A stretch of 38,724 bases of DNA from Nitrospinota bacterium (GTDB taxonomy: Bacteria; Nitrospinota; Nitrospinia; Nitrospinales; JACRGP01), in assembly GCA_016217765.1 (NCBI GenBank), contig JACRGP010000181.1, positions 1-38,724 of the forward strand, given 5' to 3'. Shown in pieces: positions 1 through 8,562 of this stretch. The position numbers and the translations under genes are program-made. Numbering within the stretch: position 1 is the first letter of the stretch; each line of letters starts with the position of its first letter. Under the pieces are notes generated by a model. It made no database searches and had not been told where the DNA came from. It saw nothing but the letters and a program-made list of their open reading frames with translations.

Positions 1-78
1 CAAAGGGTTTATTTTGTTATGCGCTCTTACTTATTGATTTTGTTGGCTTTTTCTTTTTTTGCCGTTAAAATAAGGCGT

Positions 79-1239
79 ATGCCCAACAAACTGAAATTGA
101 TCGTCCTCCTTTTGGCAGTCGCGGTGGCCGGAGTCTGGTTCTATCAGGGACGGAAAAACGGCGACCTCCTCCAGCCGGAAACGATCCGCGTTTCCGGCAA
201 CATCGAGGTCACCGACGCCGAATTGAGCTTTAAAATCCCCGGCCGAGTGGCGGAACGTCTGGTCACGGAAGGAGAGATCGTCAAGACCGGACAAGTTGTC
301 GCCCGGCTGGACAGTTCCGAACTCGAACGCGAGGCCGCCGTCCAGAAAGCCGGCGTCCGAAGGGCCGAGGCCGAACTCCAGGAATTGCTGAACGGTTCCC
401 GGCCCGAGGAGATCGAACAGGCCCGGGCCGCCGCCGACAAGGCCCGGTCTTACTTGGAACAGTTGTTGGCGGGGTCGCGCCCCCAGGAAATCGCCTCAGC
501 CGAGGCCGAAGTCGAACGGCTTAAGTCGGAGACAAACAACTTCAAGGTCGAATACGAACGCCAGGGCAAACTGGTCGAGGAAGGGTTCTCCTCCCGCGAA
601 CGGCTCGACAACGCCCGGACGCGGTTCGAAACGACGGCGGCCCAGCTTAAAACGGCGGAAGAGAAGTCGAAGCTGGTGAAAGAGGGGCCGAGGAAAGAAG
701 AGATCGAACAAGCCCGGGCGGCCTCGAAGGAAGCCGACGAGCGGTTTGCCCTGGTCAAGGCGGGGCCGAGAAAGGAAACGATCGAGCAGGCGCGCGCCCG
801 CCTCCAGCAGTCCAAGGCCACGCTCGCCCTGGCGGAAACCCGGCTGGGTTACGCCACTTTGTATTCCCCCATATCCGGGGTGACGCTGTCCAAGAACATC
901 GAGCCCGGCGAATACGTCTCCGCCGGGACGCCGGTCGTCACGGCCGCCGACCTTCAAGATATCTGGTTGCGCGCCTACATCGCCGAAACCGATTTGGGCC
1001 GCGTCAAACTCGGCCAGAAAGCGCGGGTGACGACCGACACGTATCCGGGAAAGATCTACGATGGGCAGGTGACCTTCATCGCCTCGGAGGCGGAGTTCAC
1101 CCCCAAGAACGTGCAAACGGAAAAAGAGCGGGTCAAGCTGATGTACCGCGTCAAAATCACGCTGTCCAATCCCCGCCTGGAACTCAAGGCCGGCATGCCC
1201 GCGGACGCCGAGATCGTCGCGCCCATGGAGCGAAAATGA
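79..1239 (+). CDS. HlyD-family periplasmic adaptor of an ABC exporter
   Basis: This is the membrane-fusion subunit that should link the ABC-2 exporter encoded downstream to the outer membrane. The ORF is open from position 19, but the ATG at 79 gives a clean N-terminal signal anchor (KLIVLLLAVAVAGVWFY) and follows an AAGG-like ribosome site, so I prefer it (386 aa). Next come a biotinyl-lipoyl half (IRVSGNIEVTDAELSF, RVAERLVTEG), a long Ala/Glu-rich coiled coil, and the second half (YSPISGVTLSKNIEPGEYV), then a beta-barrel region. The hairpin holds several related units of the G(S/P)RxEEIEQARA type, so it probably lengthened by internal duplication. Its stop overlaps the first ATPase start (ATGA). 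The set resembles the E. coli YbhG or YhiI systems; the substrate is unknown. Confidence 0.9.
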   Translation: MPNKLKLIVLLLAVAVAGVWFYQGRKNGDLLQPETIRVSGNIEVTDAELSFKIPGRVAERLVTEGEIVKTGQVVARLDSSELEREAAVQKAGVRRAEAELQELLNGSRPEEIEQARAAADKARSYLEQLLAGSRPQEIASAEAEVERLKSETNNFKVEYERQGKLVEEGFSSRERLDNARTRFETTAAQLKTAEEKSKLVKEGPRKEEIEQARAASKEADERFALVKAGPRKETIEQARARLQQSKATLALAETRLGYATLYSPISGVTLSKNIEPGEYVSAGTPVVTAADLQDIWLRAYIAETDLGRVKLGQKARVTTDTYPGKIYDGQVTFIASEAEFTPKNVQTEKERVKLMYRVKITLSNPRLELKAGMPADAEIVAPMERK

Positions 1240-2180
1240 CGGAAGCCATCCGCGCCGAGGGCTTGACGAAGCGTTTTGGCGGACTGACCGCCGTCGACGG
1301 TCTGACGCTGACGGTGACGGAGGGCGAGATCTTCGGCCTCGTGGGACCGGACGGCGCGGGGAAAACCACCTCCATGCGGCTTCTCTCCTCCATCATGGAG
1401 CCCTCGTCGGGAGAAGCCTGGGTGGCCGGCCGCCATATCGTCAAGGAGGCCGAGGGCGTAAAAGAGCATATCGGCTACATGAGCCAGAGGTTCGGCCTGT
1501 ACCAGGACCTCACCGTGCAGGAGAACATGGATTTCTACGCCGATATCCATGGCGTCCCCGCCAGGGGCCGGCGGGAAAAAATCGACCGTCTTCTGGCGGT
1601 CGGCAACCTGACGCCCTTCAAAAAGCGGCAGGCGCGCAACCTCTCCGGCGGGATGAAGCAAAAGCTCGGCCTGGCCTGCGCCTTGGTCCACACGCCGAAA
1701 GTCCTGTTCCTCGACGAGCCCACCAACGGCGTGGACCCCGTGTCGCGCCGGGATTTCTGGCGGATCCTCTACCAACTCCTCAAGGAAAAAGTCGCCATAT
1801 TCCTATCGACGGCCTATCTGGACGAGGCCGAGCGATGCAACCGGGTGGGGCTTTTACACGAGGGGAAACTCATCGCCTGCGGCGTCCCCAGGGAAATCAA
1901 AAACCTGATGCGCGGGACGATCCTGGAGATACGCATCGCGGAGACGCGCAAGGCCGCCGTCCTTCTGCGGAAAATGCCGGGAGCGGTTTCGGTAGGCTTG
2001 TTCGGCGACCGGATTCATCTGGTCGCGGAAGACCCGGATACAGCCGCCCGTCAGGCGGAGTCGATTCTTTCCGGCGCTGGACTCGCGGTCCGCGGGATAC
2101 GGACCATCGAGCCCACGCTGGAGGACGTCTTTGTCTCCGTCGTCGGCCGGGAGCGGAAAGGAGCCGTCGCGGATGCCTGA
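1236..2180 (+). CDS. ABC exporter ATP-binding protein 1 (YbhF N-half-like)
   Basis: Cytoplasmic ATPase of an ABC-2 type exporter, 314 aa. Visible motifs are a Walker A with the variant GPDGAGKTT (Asp where Asn is usual), the signature LSGGMKQK, Walker B VLFLDEPTNGVDP, and an H-loop region where STAYLDEAERC replaces the usual T-H-Y. The Asp variant and the missing switch His suggest this may be the weaker, degenerate site of an asymmetric ATPase pair, with the next gene giving the canonical site. That is inference. E. coli YbhF carries two such domains in one chain, whereas here they are separate genes. It overlaps the adaptor by 4 nt and the next gene by 8 nt. Confidence 0.92.
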   Translation: MTEAIRAEGLTKRFGGLTAVDGLTLTVTEGEIFGLVGPDGAGKTTSMRLLSSIMEPSSGEAWVAGRHIVKEAEGVKEHIGYMSQRFGLYQDLTVQENMDFYADIHGVPARGRREKIDRLLAVGNLTPFKKRQARNLSGGMKQKLGLACALVHTPKVLFLDEPTNGVDPVSRRDFWRILYQLLKEKVAIFLSTAYLDEAERCNRVGLLHEGKLIACGVPREIKNLMRGTILEIRIAETRKAAVLLRKMPGAVSVGLFGDRIHLVAEDPDTAARQAESILSGAGLAVRGIRTIEPTLEDVFVSVVGRERKGAVADA

Positions 2181-3144
2181 CAACGGCGAATCTGCGGTGG
2201 TTGTCCGGGACCTGGAAAAGCGGTTCGACCATTTCGTCGCCGTGGACCGCGTCTCCTTTGAGGTCGCCAGGGGGGAGATCTTCGGTTTCCTCGGCCCCAA
2301 CGGCGCGGGCAAATCCACCACGATCCGGATCCTCTGCGGGATCCTCGCCCCCAGCGGCGGCGGCGGGACGGTCGCCGGGTTCGACATCGTTTCCCAGGCG
2401 GAGGAGATCAAATCGCACATCGGTTACATGAGCCAGAGGTTTTCCCTTTACGAGGACCTGAGCGTCGATGAGAACCTGGACTTTTACGCCGGCATCTACC
2501 GCATCCCGCCCGAAAAGAAAAAAGAGCGAAAGGAATGGGCGTTGGAGATGGCCGGGCTCGCGGAACGGCGTTCCGCGCTTACCGGCGTCCTCTCCGGAGG
2601 CTGGAAACAGCGGCTGGCGCTGGGATGCGCCATCCTGCACGAGCCGCCCATCGTCTTCCTCGACGAGCCCACGTCGGGGGTGGACCCGGTCAGCCGGCGG
2701 AAATTCTGGGACCTGATCTACGACCTTTCCGGAAGGGGGACGACCGTGTTCGTCACCACGCACTACATGGACGAAGCCGAATACTGCGACCGGCTGGGGT
2801 TGATCTACCGCGGCCGGCTGGTGGCCTGCCGGACGCCGGAACGCCTGAAGACCGAACTCATGCCGGAGGACGTCCTGGAAATTTATTGCGACCGGCCGCG
2901 CGAGGCCATGGAGGAAATCCAAGACCTCGCCGAGGTCAAGGAGACGGCGCTTTTCGGGACCAGCCTGCACGTCGTCGCCGGGGACGGCGACTCCGCCCTG
3001 GCGGCGGTCCGGGACCGTCTCTCGCGGGCCGGGTTCCACGTCCGGCAAGCGGGGAAAATCGCCCCCTCGCTGGAGGACGTCTTCGTCTCCCTCATCGAGG
3101 CCCACGAGCGGGAACTCCCGTTGCAATCCGAGGTCAAGGGATGA
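2173..3144 (+). CDS. ABC exporter ATP-binding protein 2
   Basis: Second ATPase of the exporter, 323 aa from the ATG at 2173. The ORF track starts at 2131, but the 2173 start has a good AAAGGAG ribosome site about 9 nt upstream and begins MPDNGESAVVV, close to the domain start. It shows a canonical Walker A GPNGAGKST, signature LSGGWKQR, Walker B IVFLDEPTSGVDP and an intact switch motif TTHYMDEAEYC. The C-terminal ~90 residues form the small domain common to DrrA/YbhF-type ATPases and end with a segment (PSLEDVFVSLI) that also closes the preceding ATPase. The two genes are therefore probably ancient duplicates. It overlaps the permease gene by ATGA. Confidence 0.92.
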   Translation: MPDNGESAVVVRDLEKRFDHFVAVDRVSFEVARGEIFGFLGPNGAGKSTTIRILCGILAPSGGGGTVAGFDIVSQAEEIKSHIGYMSQRFSLYEDLSVDENLDFYAGIYRIPPEKKKERKEWALEMAGLAERRSALTGVLSGGWKQRLALGCAILHEPPIVFLDEPTSGVDPVSRRKFWDLIYDLSGRGTTVFVTTHYMDEAEYCDRLGLIYRGRLVACRTPERLKTELMPEDVLEIYCDRPREAMEEIQDLAEVKETALFGTSLHVVAGDGDSALAAVRDRLSRAGFHVRQAGKIAPSLEDVFVSLIEAHERELPLQSEVKG

Positions 3145-4274
3145 ACCCGCGGCGCGTCTGGGCGGTGGTACGCAAGGAATTCATCCACATCCTGCGCGAC
3201 CGGCGAAGCTTGCAGGCGGCCATCGCCCTGCCCATGATGCTGTTGTTCCTATACGGCTACGCGGTGACGCTCGACGTGGACCGCGTCCCCATGGCCGTCT
3301 GGGACCAGAGCGAAACGCCTGCCAGCCGCGACCTGATCGCCCAGTTCCAGGGGACCCGTTACTTTTCCGTGAAGACGTTCGCGCGCGGCTACCGCGAGAT
3401 CGAACGCGCCATCGACAACGGGGACGCGCTGATGGCCTTGGTGGTCCCGGCGGATTTTGCCGGGGACATCGACGCCGGGCGCAAGGTCCCGGTCCAGTTG
3501 ATCGTGGACGGGAGCGATTCCAACACCGCCACCATCGCCATGGGTTACGCCGAACTGATCGCCCTCGACTACTCGCGCCGGATCGGAGTCCGGAAGAACC
3601 TCCGCGTCCAGGGGAAATTCCAGGAATTCCCCTTGGACGCGCGCCCGCGCGTGTGGTTCAACACCGACCTGGAGTCCAGGAACTACCTCATCCCCGGCCT
3701 GATCGCCGTCATCATGTCGGTCATCGCCGCGTTGCTGACTTCGCTGACCATTTCCGGCGAGTGGGAGAAAGGGACCATGGAGCAGTTGATCTCCACCCCC
3801 GTCAAGGGGCCGGAATTGATCCTGGGAAAACTGTTCCCGTACTTCTTCATCGGCCTGCTCGACGTCGCCATCGCCGCGGGCATGGGGGAATACCTGTTCC
3901 ACGTGCCTTTCCGCGGTAGCGTGGCCCTGCTGTTCGCGATGGCCTCCATTTTCCTCATCGGCGCGTTTTCCATGGGGATGCTGATCAGCATAGCGGCCCG
4001 GAACCAGATGATGGCCAGTCAAATCGCCATCGTGACCACTTTTCTGCCGTCGTTCCTGCTTTCCGGTTTTATTTTCGCCGTGGTCAACATGCCCGCGCCG
4101 ATACAGATTTTCACCTACGCGGTCCCGGCGACCTATTTCATCGCCTTGCTGAAGGGCATCTATCTCAAGGGCATCGGCCTGGAGGTCCTGGCATTGGACG
4201 CGTGGTTGCTGGCCGCTTTCGGGCTCGCGATGCTGGTCCTGGCCAACCTGAAATTCAAAAAGAAACTGGAGTGA
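3141..4274 (+). CDS. ABC-2 type exporter permease 1
   Basis: Inner-membrane permease, 377 aa. The ORF track runs from 2535, but everything before 3141 lies inside the preceding ATPase gene in another frame; the ATG at 3141 sits in an ATGA overlap with that gene. The protein begins with an amphipathic stretch (RKEFIHILRDRRSL) and a first transmembrane helix (ALPMMLLFLYGYAVTLDV). A large extracytoplasmic domain of about 150 residues follows, then five or so helices in the C-terminal half. This is the ABC2_membrane_3 layout of YbhS/YhhJ-like proteins. The motif EKGTMEQLISTPVKGPELILGK is typical of the loop after the second helix. It probably forms a heterodimer with the next permease. Confidence 0.92.
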   Translation: MNPRRVWAVVRKEFIHILRDRRSLQAAIALPMMLLFLYGYAVTLDVDRVPMAVWDQSETPASRDLIAQFQGTRYFSVKTFARGYREIERAIDNGDALMALVVPADFAGDIDAGRKVPVQLIVDGSDSNTATIAMGYAELIALDYSRRIGVRKNLRVQGKFQEFPLDARPRVWFNTDLESRNYLIPGLIAVIMSVIAALLTSLTISGEWEKGTMEQLISTPVKGPELILGKLFPYFFIGLLDVAIAAGMGEYLFHVPFRGSVALLFAMASIFLIGAFSMGMLISIAARNQMMASQIAIVTTFLPSFLLSGFIFAVVNMPAPIQIFTYAVPATYFIALLKGIYLKGIGLEVLALDAWLLAAFGLAMLVLANLKFKKKLE

Positions 4275-4279
4275 GGCGC

Positions 4280-5410
4280 ATGTTCGAGCGGCTGAAACAC
4301 ATGCTCATAAAGGAAATCATCCAGATTTTCCGCGACCCGAGAATGCGCCTCGTCGTTTTTTTTCCGCCCCTGATCCAGCTCGTGGTCTTCGGCTACGCCG
4401 CCACCACCGACGTCCGCCACATCGTCACGGCGGTCTACGACCTCGACAACACCGTTGCCAGCCGGGAACTGGTTTCCCGGTTTTCAAGCTCGGAATATTT
4501 CGCCGTGCGGGAGTTTGTCCGGGACGAACGGCGGGCGCGGGAACTGCTCGACCGGAGCCAGGTCCAGGTCCTGCTCCGCGTCAACAAGGGGTTCGCGGAA
4601 CGCCTGGAGGGGGGGAAAACCGCCGTATTGCAAATCGTCCTGGACGGCGCCGATTCCAACACCGCCCGGATCGCGGTCAACTATATCGTGAAAATAACGC
4701 GGAAGTTTTCCGACGACGTCCTGGCCCTGCGCAAGATCAAGTCCGCGGGCGCTGCGCCGCCGACGGCTTCCGTCGAGTTGCGGACCCGCGCGTGGTTCAA
4801 CGAAAACCTGGAAAGCCGGAACTTCTACGTCCCCGGCGTGATCGCCATGATCCTGATGCTGGTGACCATCATGCTTTCCAGCATGTCGGTCGTCCGCGAG
4901 AAGGAAATCGGGACCATGGAACAGATCATGGTCACGCCCATCACGCCGCTGGAGTTCATACTGGGGAAAACCCTGCCCTTCGCCTTCATCGGGTTCGTGG
5001 ACCTAATTCTCGTGCTGACGGTGGCGACGTTCTGGTTCGACGTCCCCGTCCGGGGAAACGTGCTTCTGCTGTTTCTGGGGGCCTCGCTCTTCCTGATGTC
5101 CACGCTGGGCGTGGGACTGCTCATCTCGACGATCAGTTCCACGCAACAACAGGCGCTGATGAGCGCGTTCTTCGTCTTTCAGCCCTCGATCATCCTGTCC
5201 GGGTTCATCTTCCCCATCGCCAACATGCCCGAAGTCGTGCAGTGGATCACGTATCTCAACCCCATGCGGTATTTCCTGGTAATCATCCGCGGGATTTTCC
5301 TGAAAGGCATCGGCATGAACGTCCTGTGGCCGGAGATGGGCGCGCTCGCCGTCCTGGGCGGGACGCTCCTGTGGTTCGCCTCGACGCGGTTGAAGAAGAC
5401 CCTGTCGTGA
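4280..5410 (+). CDS. ABC-2 type exporter permease 2
   Basis: Second permease of the exporter, 376 aa. I use the ATG at 4280, 5 nt after the upstream stop; the track start at 4202 lies inside the preceding gene. It has the same plan as its neighbour: an N-terminal KEIIQIFRDPRMRL segment, first helix VFFPPLIQLVVFGYAATTDV, extracytoplasmic domain, then EIGTMEQIMVTPITPLEFILGK and several helices. The two permeases share clear similarity throughout (ARTRAWFN- and LESRN-type segments), so they look like paralogues working as a pair, as YbhS and YbhR do. It is the last gene of the operon and converges on nadE with only a 12-nt gap; no terminator hairpin is evident there. Confidence 0.92.
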   Translation: MFERLKHMLIKEIIQIFRDPRMRLVVFFPPLIQLVVFGYAATTDVRHIVTAVYDLDNTVASRELVSRFSSSEYFAVREFVRDERRARELLDRSQVQVLLRVNKGFAERLEGGKTAVLQIVLDGADSNTARIAVNYIVKITRKFSDDVLALRKIKSAGAAPPTASVELRTRAWFNENLESRNFYVPGVIAMILMLVTIMLSSMSVVREKEIGTMEQIMVTPITPLEFILGKTLPFAFIGFVDLILVLTVATFWFDVPVRGNVLLLFLGASLFLMSTLGVGLLISTISSTQQQALMSAFFVFQPSIILSGFIFPIANMPEVVQWITYLNPMRYFLVIIRGIFLKGIGMNVLWPEMGALAVLGGTLLWFASTRLKKTLS

Positions 5411-5422
5411 ACGCCGGACGCG

Positions 5423-7060
5423 TCAGATATAAGGTTTGAACTTCTGGGCCATGGGGAAACGCCTGCCCGTCCCGAAGGCTTTCTGGGTGATCTTCAGCCC
5501 CGGCGCCGCCTGCTTGCGCTTGTATTCGTTGTTGTCCACCAGCGACAGGACCCGCTTCACAATGTCCGCCGGAAAACCCTGCCGGACAATCTCGTCCGCC
5601 GACTGCCGCTTTTCGACGTAGCGCTCCACGATGGCGTCCAGAATATCGTAGGGCGGAAGGGAGTCCTGGTCCGTTTGGTTCGGCCGCAGTTCCGCGGTGG
5701 GGGCGCTGGTCAAGACCCTGCGGGGGATTATTTCGCGCTCTTTGTTCATTTTCCGGGCCAGGGCGTAAACCTTCGTCTTCGGGATGTCCGAGATGACCGC
5801 CAACCCGCCGGCCATGTCCCCGTACAACGTGCAATACCCCACCGCCATTTCGCTTTTGTTCCCCGTCGAGAGCACCATGTGCGCCAGCTTGTTCGAGATC
5901 GCCATGAGGATGTTGCCGCGGATGCGGGCCTGGATATTTTCCTCGGTCACGTCCTCGGCCAGGCCGGAGAAGACCGGCTTCAAGGTCGATTTGTAGGCTT
6001 CGAACAAGTCCGCGATGGGGACGACGTCGAACCGGATGCCCAGGTTTTGGGCAAGAATCCGGGCGTCCTCGACGCTTTCCGGAGCGGTGTAGGGGCTGGG
6101 CATACTGACGCCCATGACGTTCTCCGGCCCCAGGGCTTCGACGGCGAGGACGGCGACCACCGAGGAGTCGATCCCCCCGGAAAGGCCCACGACCGCTTTT
6201 TTATACCCGCACTTGGTCAGGTAATCGCGGACGCCCATGACCAGCGCGGCGGCGACCTCCGCCTCCTCGTTCTCCGGCAGGGAGCGAATTTCTCCCGAGC
6301 CGGAGGCGGTGTCGCACATGACGAGGTCCTCCTTGAAACCGGACGCCTGGGCGATGGTTTCCCCTCCGGCGGAAAGGGCGAAGCTGTGCCCGTCGAACAG
6401 CAGGTCGTCGTTGCCGCCCACCTGGTTAACCAGAACGAACGGACAGCCCTGTTGCCGGACGATGGTCCGGCCCAGGTCCAGGCGTAATTCTCTCCGTCCG
6501 ATCCTGTAGGGCGACGCGGACAAGTTGATTATGATTTCGGCCCCGGACTGGATCATTTCCTCCACCGGGTTCCGCGAATAGCCTTCGATTTCGCGGAAGC
6601 CTTTCAGGTTCCATATGTCCTCGCAGATGCCGATCCCCAGCTTGACGCCGCGGAACGGGCAAACGCAGACGGATTCGCCGGGTTGAAAATACCGGAGTTC
6701 GTCGAAGACGTCGTAGGTGGGGAGCAGGATCTTGCGGGTCCTGGCCAGAATTTTCCCGTTTTGGAACAGGGTCGCGGCGTTGGCCAAACCTGAGTTTCCA
6801 TCCGTCCGCTCGTAGTGGCCGCATAGAACGGCGGGGCCGCGAAGCCGCGAGATCAAGCCCTCCAGCGCCTTTTGCCCCTGCTCGACAAATTCCGGCTTGT
6901 TCAGGAGGTCCCGGGGCGGATAGCCGGACAGGACCAGTTCGGAAAAGACCGTCAGGTCGGCGCCCGCGTCCCTGGCCAACGCGCAGGACCGTTCGATCTT
7001 TTCCATGTTGCCCTTAAAGTCGCCGATCGTGGGATTGATTTGCGCCAGAGCGATTTTCAA
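5423..7060 (-). CDS. nadE: Glutamine-dependent NAD+ synthetase
   Basis: Converts deamido-NAD to NAD using ATP and ammonia from glutamine, the last step of NAD biosynthesis in the cytoplasm. The 545-aa length fits the two-domain form. The N-terminal ~260 residues are a nitrilase-type glutaminase with the Glu of FSELVLSGYPP (about residue 41), the Lys of TRKILLPTYDVFDE and the Cys of GIGICEDIWN. The C-terminal synthetase has the ATP-pyrophosphatase loop VGLSGGIDSSVV (about residue 295), a STGNKSEMAVGY segment, and ELRPNQTDQDSLPPYD. All expected catalytic residues are visible, so it should be active. It is monocistronic and convergent with the exporter operon. Confidence 0.97.
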   Translation of the reverse strand: MKIALAQINPTIGDFKGNMEKIERSCALARDAGADLTVFSELVLSGYPPRDLLNKPEFVEQGQKALEGLISRLRGPAVLCGHYERTDGNSGLANAATLFQNGKILARTRKILLPTYDVFDELRYFQPGESVCVCPFRGVKLGIGICEDIWNLKGFREIEGYSRNPVEEMIQSGAEIIINLSASPYRIGRRELRLDLGRTIVRQQGCPFVLVNQVGGNDDLLFDGHSFALSAGGETIAQASGFKEDLVMCDTASGSGEIRSLPENEEAEVAAALVMGVRDYLTKCGYKKAVVGLSGGIDSSVVAVLAVEALGPENVMGVSMPSPYTAPESVEDARILAQNLGIRFDVVPIADLFEAYKSTLKPVFSGLAEDVTEENIQARIRGNILMAISNKLAHMVLSTGNKSEMAVGYCTLYGDMAGGLAVISDIPKTKVYALARKMNKEREIIPRRVLTSAPTAELRPNQTDQDSLPPYDILDAIVERYVEKRQSADEIVRQGFPADIVKRVLSLVDNNEYKRKQAAPGLKITQKAFGTGRRFPMAQKFKPYI

Positions 7061-7092
7061 GCTTTACCGCCTCCAGGAAATTACGTTTGATT

Positions 7093-7204
7093 AGAAGTGG
7101 TTTCATAAGCATAAATAACCTTTTGGAGTGCAACGCGTCCCCGCGTTGCCGCAAAGCCGGGAGGCTTAGCGCTCCATAAAAAGACAACTTATGAAACTGC
7201 TCCT
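7093..7204. repeat. Palindromic MITE-like element with 17-bp imperfect terminal inverted repeats
   Basis: The ends agaagtggtttcataag and cttatgaaactgctcct are inverted copies differing at only a few positions. Nested inside are smaller hairpins, including gcaacgcg-tccc-cgcgttgc and aagcc-ggga-ggctt, and a further inner pair around ttggagtgc / gcgctcca. The whole 112 bp could therefore fold into one long stem. It encodes nothing and lies in the intergenic space between the divergent nadE and the downstream flavoprotein gene, so it could also affect their promoters. The end motif acttatgaa(a)ct also appears at the ends of the repeats near 30255 and 33250. Confidence 0.7.
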
Positions 7205-7281
7205 AGAAAATCCGCGTCATTTTAGTATATTCTCTCCCATAATGACATAGGCGGCTTTCAACTCACGATGCGAGATTTCGA

Positions 7282-8481
7282 ATGAACGATTGCGATTTTC
7301 TGGTGATAGGCGGCGGCGTCATGGGCGTCAGCGTCGCCCGCGAATTGAAAAACCGGTCCGGCGGCGCCCGGGTCGTATTGATCGAAAAGGAGGGCGATTG
7401 CGGCCTGCACGCCAGCGGGCGCAACAGCGGCGTCCTGCACGCCGGATTTTATTACTCCGCCGACAGCCTCAAGGCCAGGTTTTCCCGCCAGGGAAACGTC
7501 CTGCTGACGGAGTACTGCGAATCCAAGGGACTTAAAATCAACAAATGCGGGAAACTCGTGGCGGCCAGGGACGAAAGCGAGTGGCCCTTTCTCGACGAGC
7601 TTCTCAAAAGGGGGAAAGCCAACGGGGTCCCCCTGCACGACATCACCGAGGCCGAGGCGAAAGGCATCGAGCCGCGCGTCAGGACCCGCGGGCGCGCCCT
7701 GCTTTCTCCCACGACCTCCTCCGTGGACCCCCGGGAAGTGATGCGGGCCATGAAAACCGACGCGGTCCGGGAAGGCGTCGACGTGCGCGTCGGCGTCCGC
7801 TACCTCCAGCGCGATGAAGACGGCGTTTCCACTTCCGCCGGGAAAATCCGGGCCGGGTACGTCGTCAACGTCGCCGGGCTGTACGCCGACAAAATCGGGA
7901 AGGATTTTGGTTTCTCAAAAGACTACCGCATCCTGCCGTTCAAGGGGCTCTATCTGTATTCGGAGGAGCCGCCGGGGGCCCTCCGCGCGCACGTGTACCC
8001 CGTCCCCGACCTGCGCAACCCATTCCTGGGCGTACATTTCACGCTGACCCCCGACGGGCGGTCGAAGATCGGGCCCACCGCCATCCCCGCTTTCTGGCGG
8101 GAACAATACTCGGCGCTGGGCAATTTCGACCTCGGCGAATTCGCGGAGATCGTCGCCCGTCAGTTGGGCCTGTTCGCCTTTTCGAATTTCGACTTCAAGC
8201 GGCTGGCCTTCGAGGAGATCGGAAAATACTCGCGCCCCAAACTGGTCTCGCTGGCCTCCGCGCTGATCGAAGGGGTCAGGCTGGAAAACTATAAAAAGTG
8301 GGGGAAACCGGGAATCCGGGCGCAGTTGCTGAACATCAAGGAGAGGAAACTGGAGATGGACTTTGTGCTGGAAGGGGACGGCGAGTCCATGCACGTGCTG
8401 AACGCCGTGTCCCCCGCGTTCACCTGCGCCATCCCGTTTGCCCGGCACATCTGCGGCGAAATCGCCCGCTTGCGGAAATGA
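7282..8481 (+). CDS. lhgO: L-2-hydroxyglutarate oxidase/dehydrogenase-type FAD enzyme
   Basis: FAD-dependent oxidoreductase of the DAO fold, 399 aa, matching LhgO (YgaF) in length and layout. LhgO oxidises L-2-hydroxyglutarate to 2-oxoglutarate and passes electrons to the membrane quinone pool. The N-terminus has the FAD-binding glycine motif FLVIGGGVMG, followed by an LhgO-like block (HASGRNSGVLHAGFYY). A central segment VDPREVMRAM and a C-terminal LKGLYLYSEEP-like region also fit. The closing FTCAIPFARHICGEI matches the family's conserved C-terminus. The ATG at 7282 follows the palindromic element. It stands alone, with no lysine- or glutarate-catabolism partner, so the physiological substrate is inferred from family. 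Confidence 0.85.
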   Translation: MNDCDFLVIGGGVMGVSVARELKNRSGGARVVLIEKEGDCGLHASGRNSGVLHAGFYYSADSLKARFSRQGNVLLTEYCESKGLKINKCGKLVAARDESEWPFLDELLKRGKANGVPLHDITEAEAKGIEPRVRTRGRALLSPTTSSVDPREVMRAMKTDAVREGVDVRVGVRYLQRDEDGVSTSAGKIRAGYVVNVAGLYADKIGKDFGFSKDYRILPFKGLYLYSEEPPGALRAHVYPVPDLRNPFLGVHFTLTPDGRSKIGPTAIPAFWREQYSALGNFDLGEFAEIVARQLGLFAFSNFDFKRLAFEEIGKYSRPKLVSLASALIEGVRLENYKKWGKPGIRAQLLNIKERKLEMDFVLEGDGESMHVLNAVSPAFTCAIPFARHICGEIARLRK

Positions 8482-8562
8482 TCGCGCCGGAAACCCCGCC
8501 GACCGCTTTCCCCCGACAAGGTTTTCTCCGCCCCTCGAAGCAAAATCCGCGTATAGGCGGGT

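Noticed and set aside
1897-3126. Long minus-strand ORF of 409 codons opposite the ABC ATPases
   Set aside because: It is antisense to two well-conserved genes, and its Arg/Gly/Pro-rich translation is typical of a shadow frame in GC-rich DNA.
2535-3140. N-terminal extension of the permease ORF in the track
   Set aside because: It lies inside the preceding ATPase gene in another frame and shows no domain; the ATGA overlap at 3141 is the real start.
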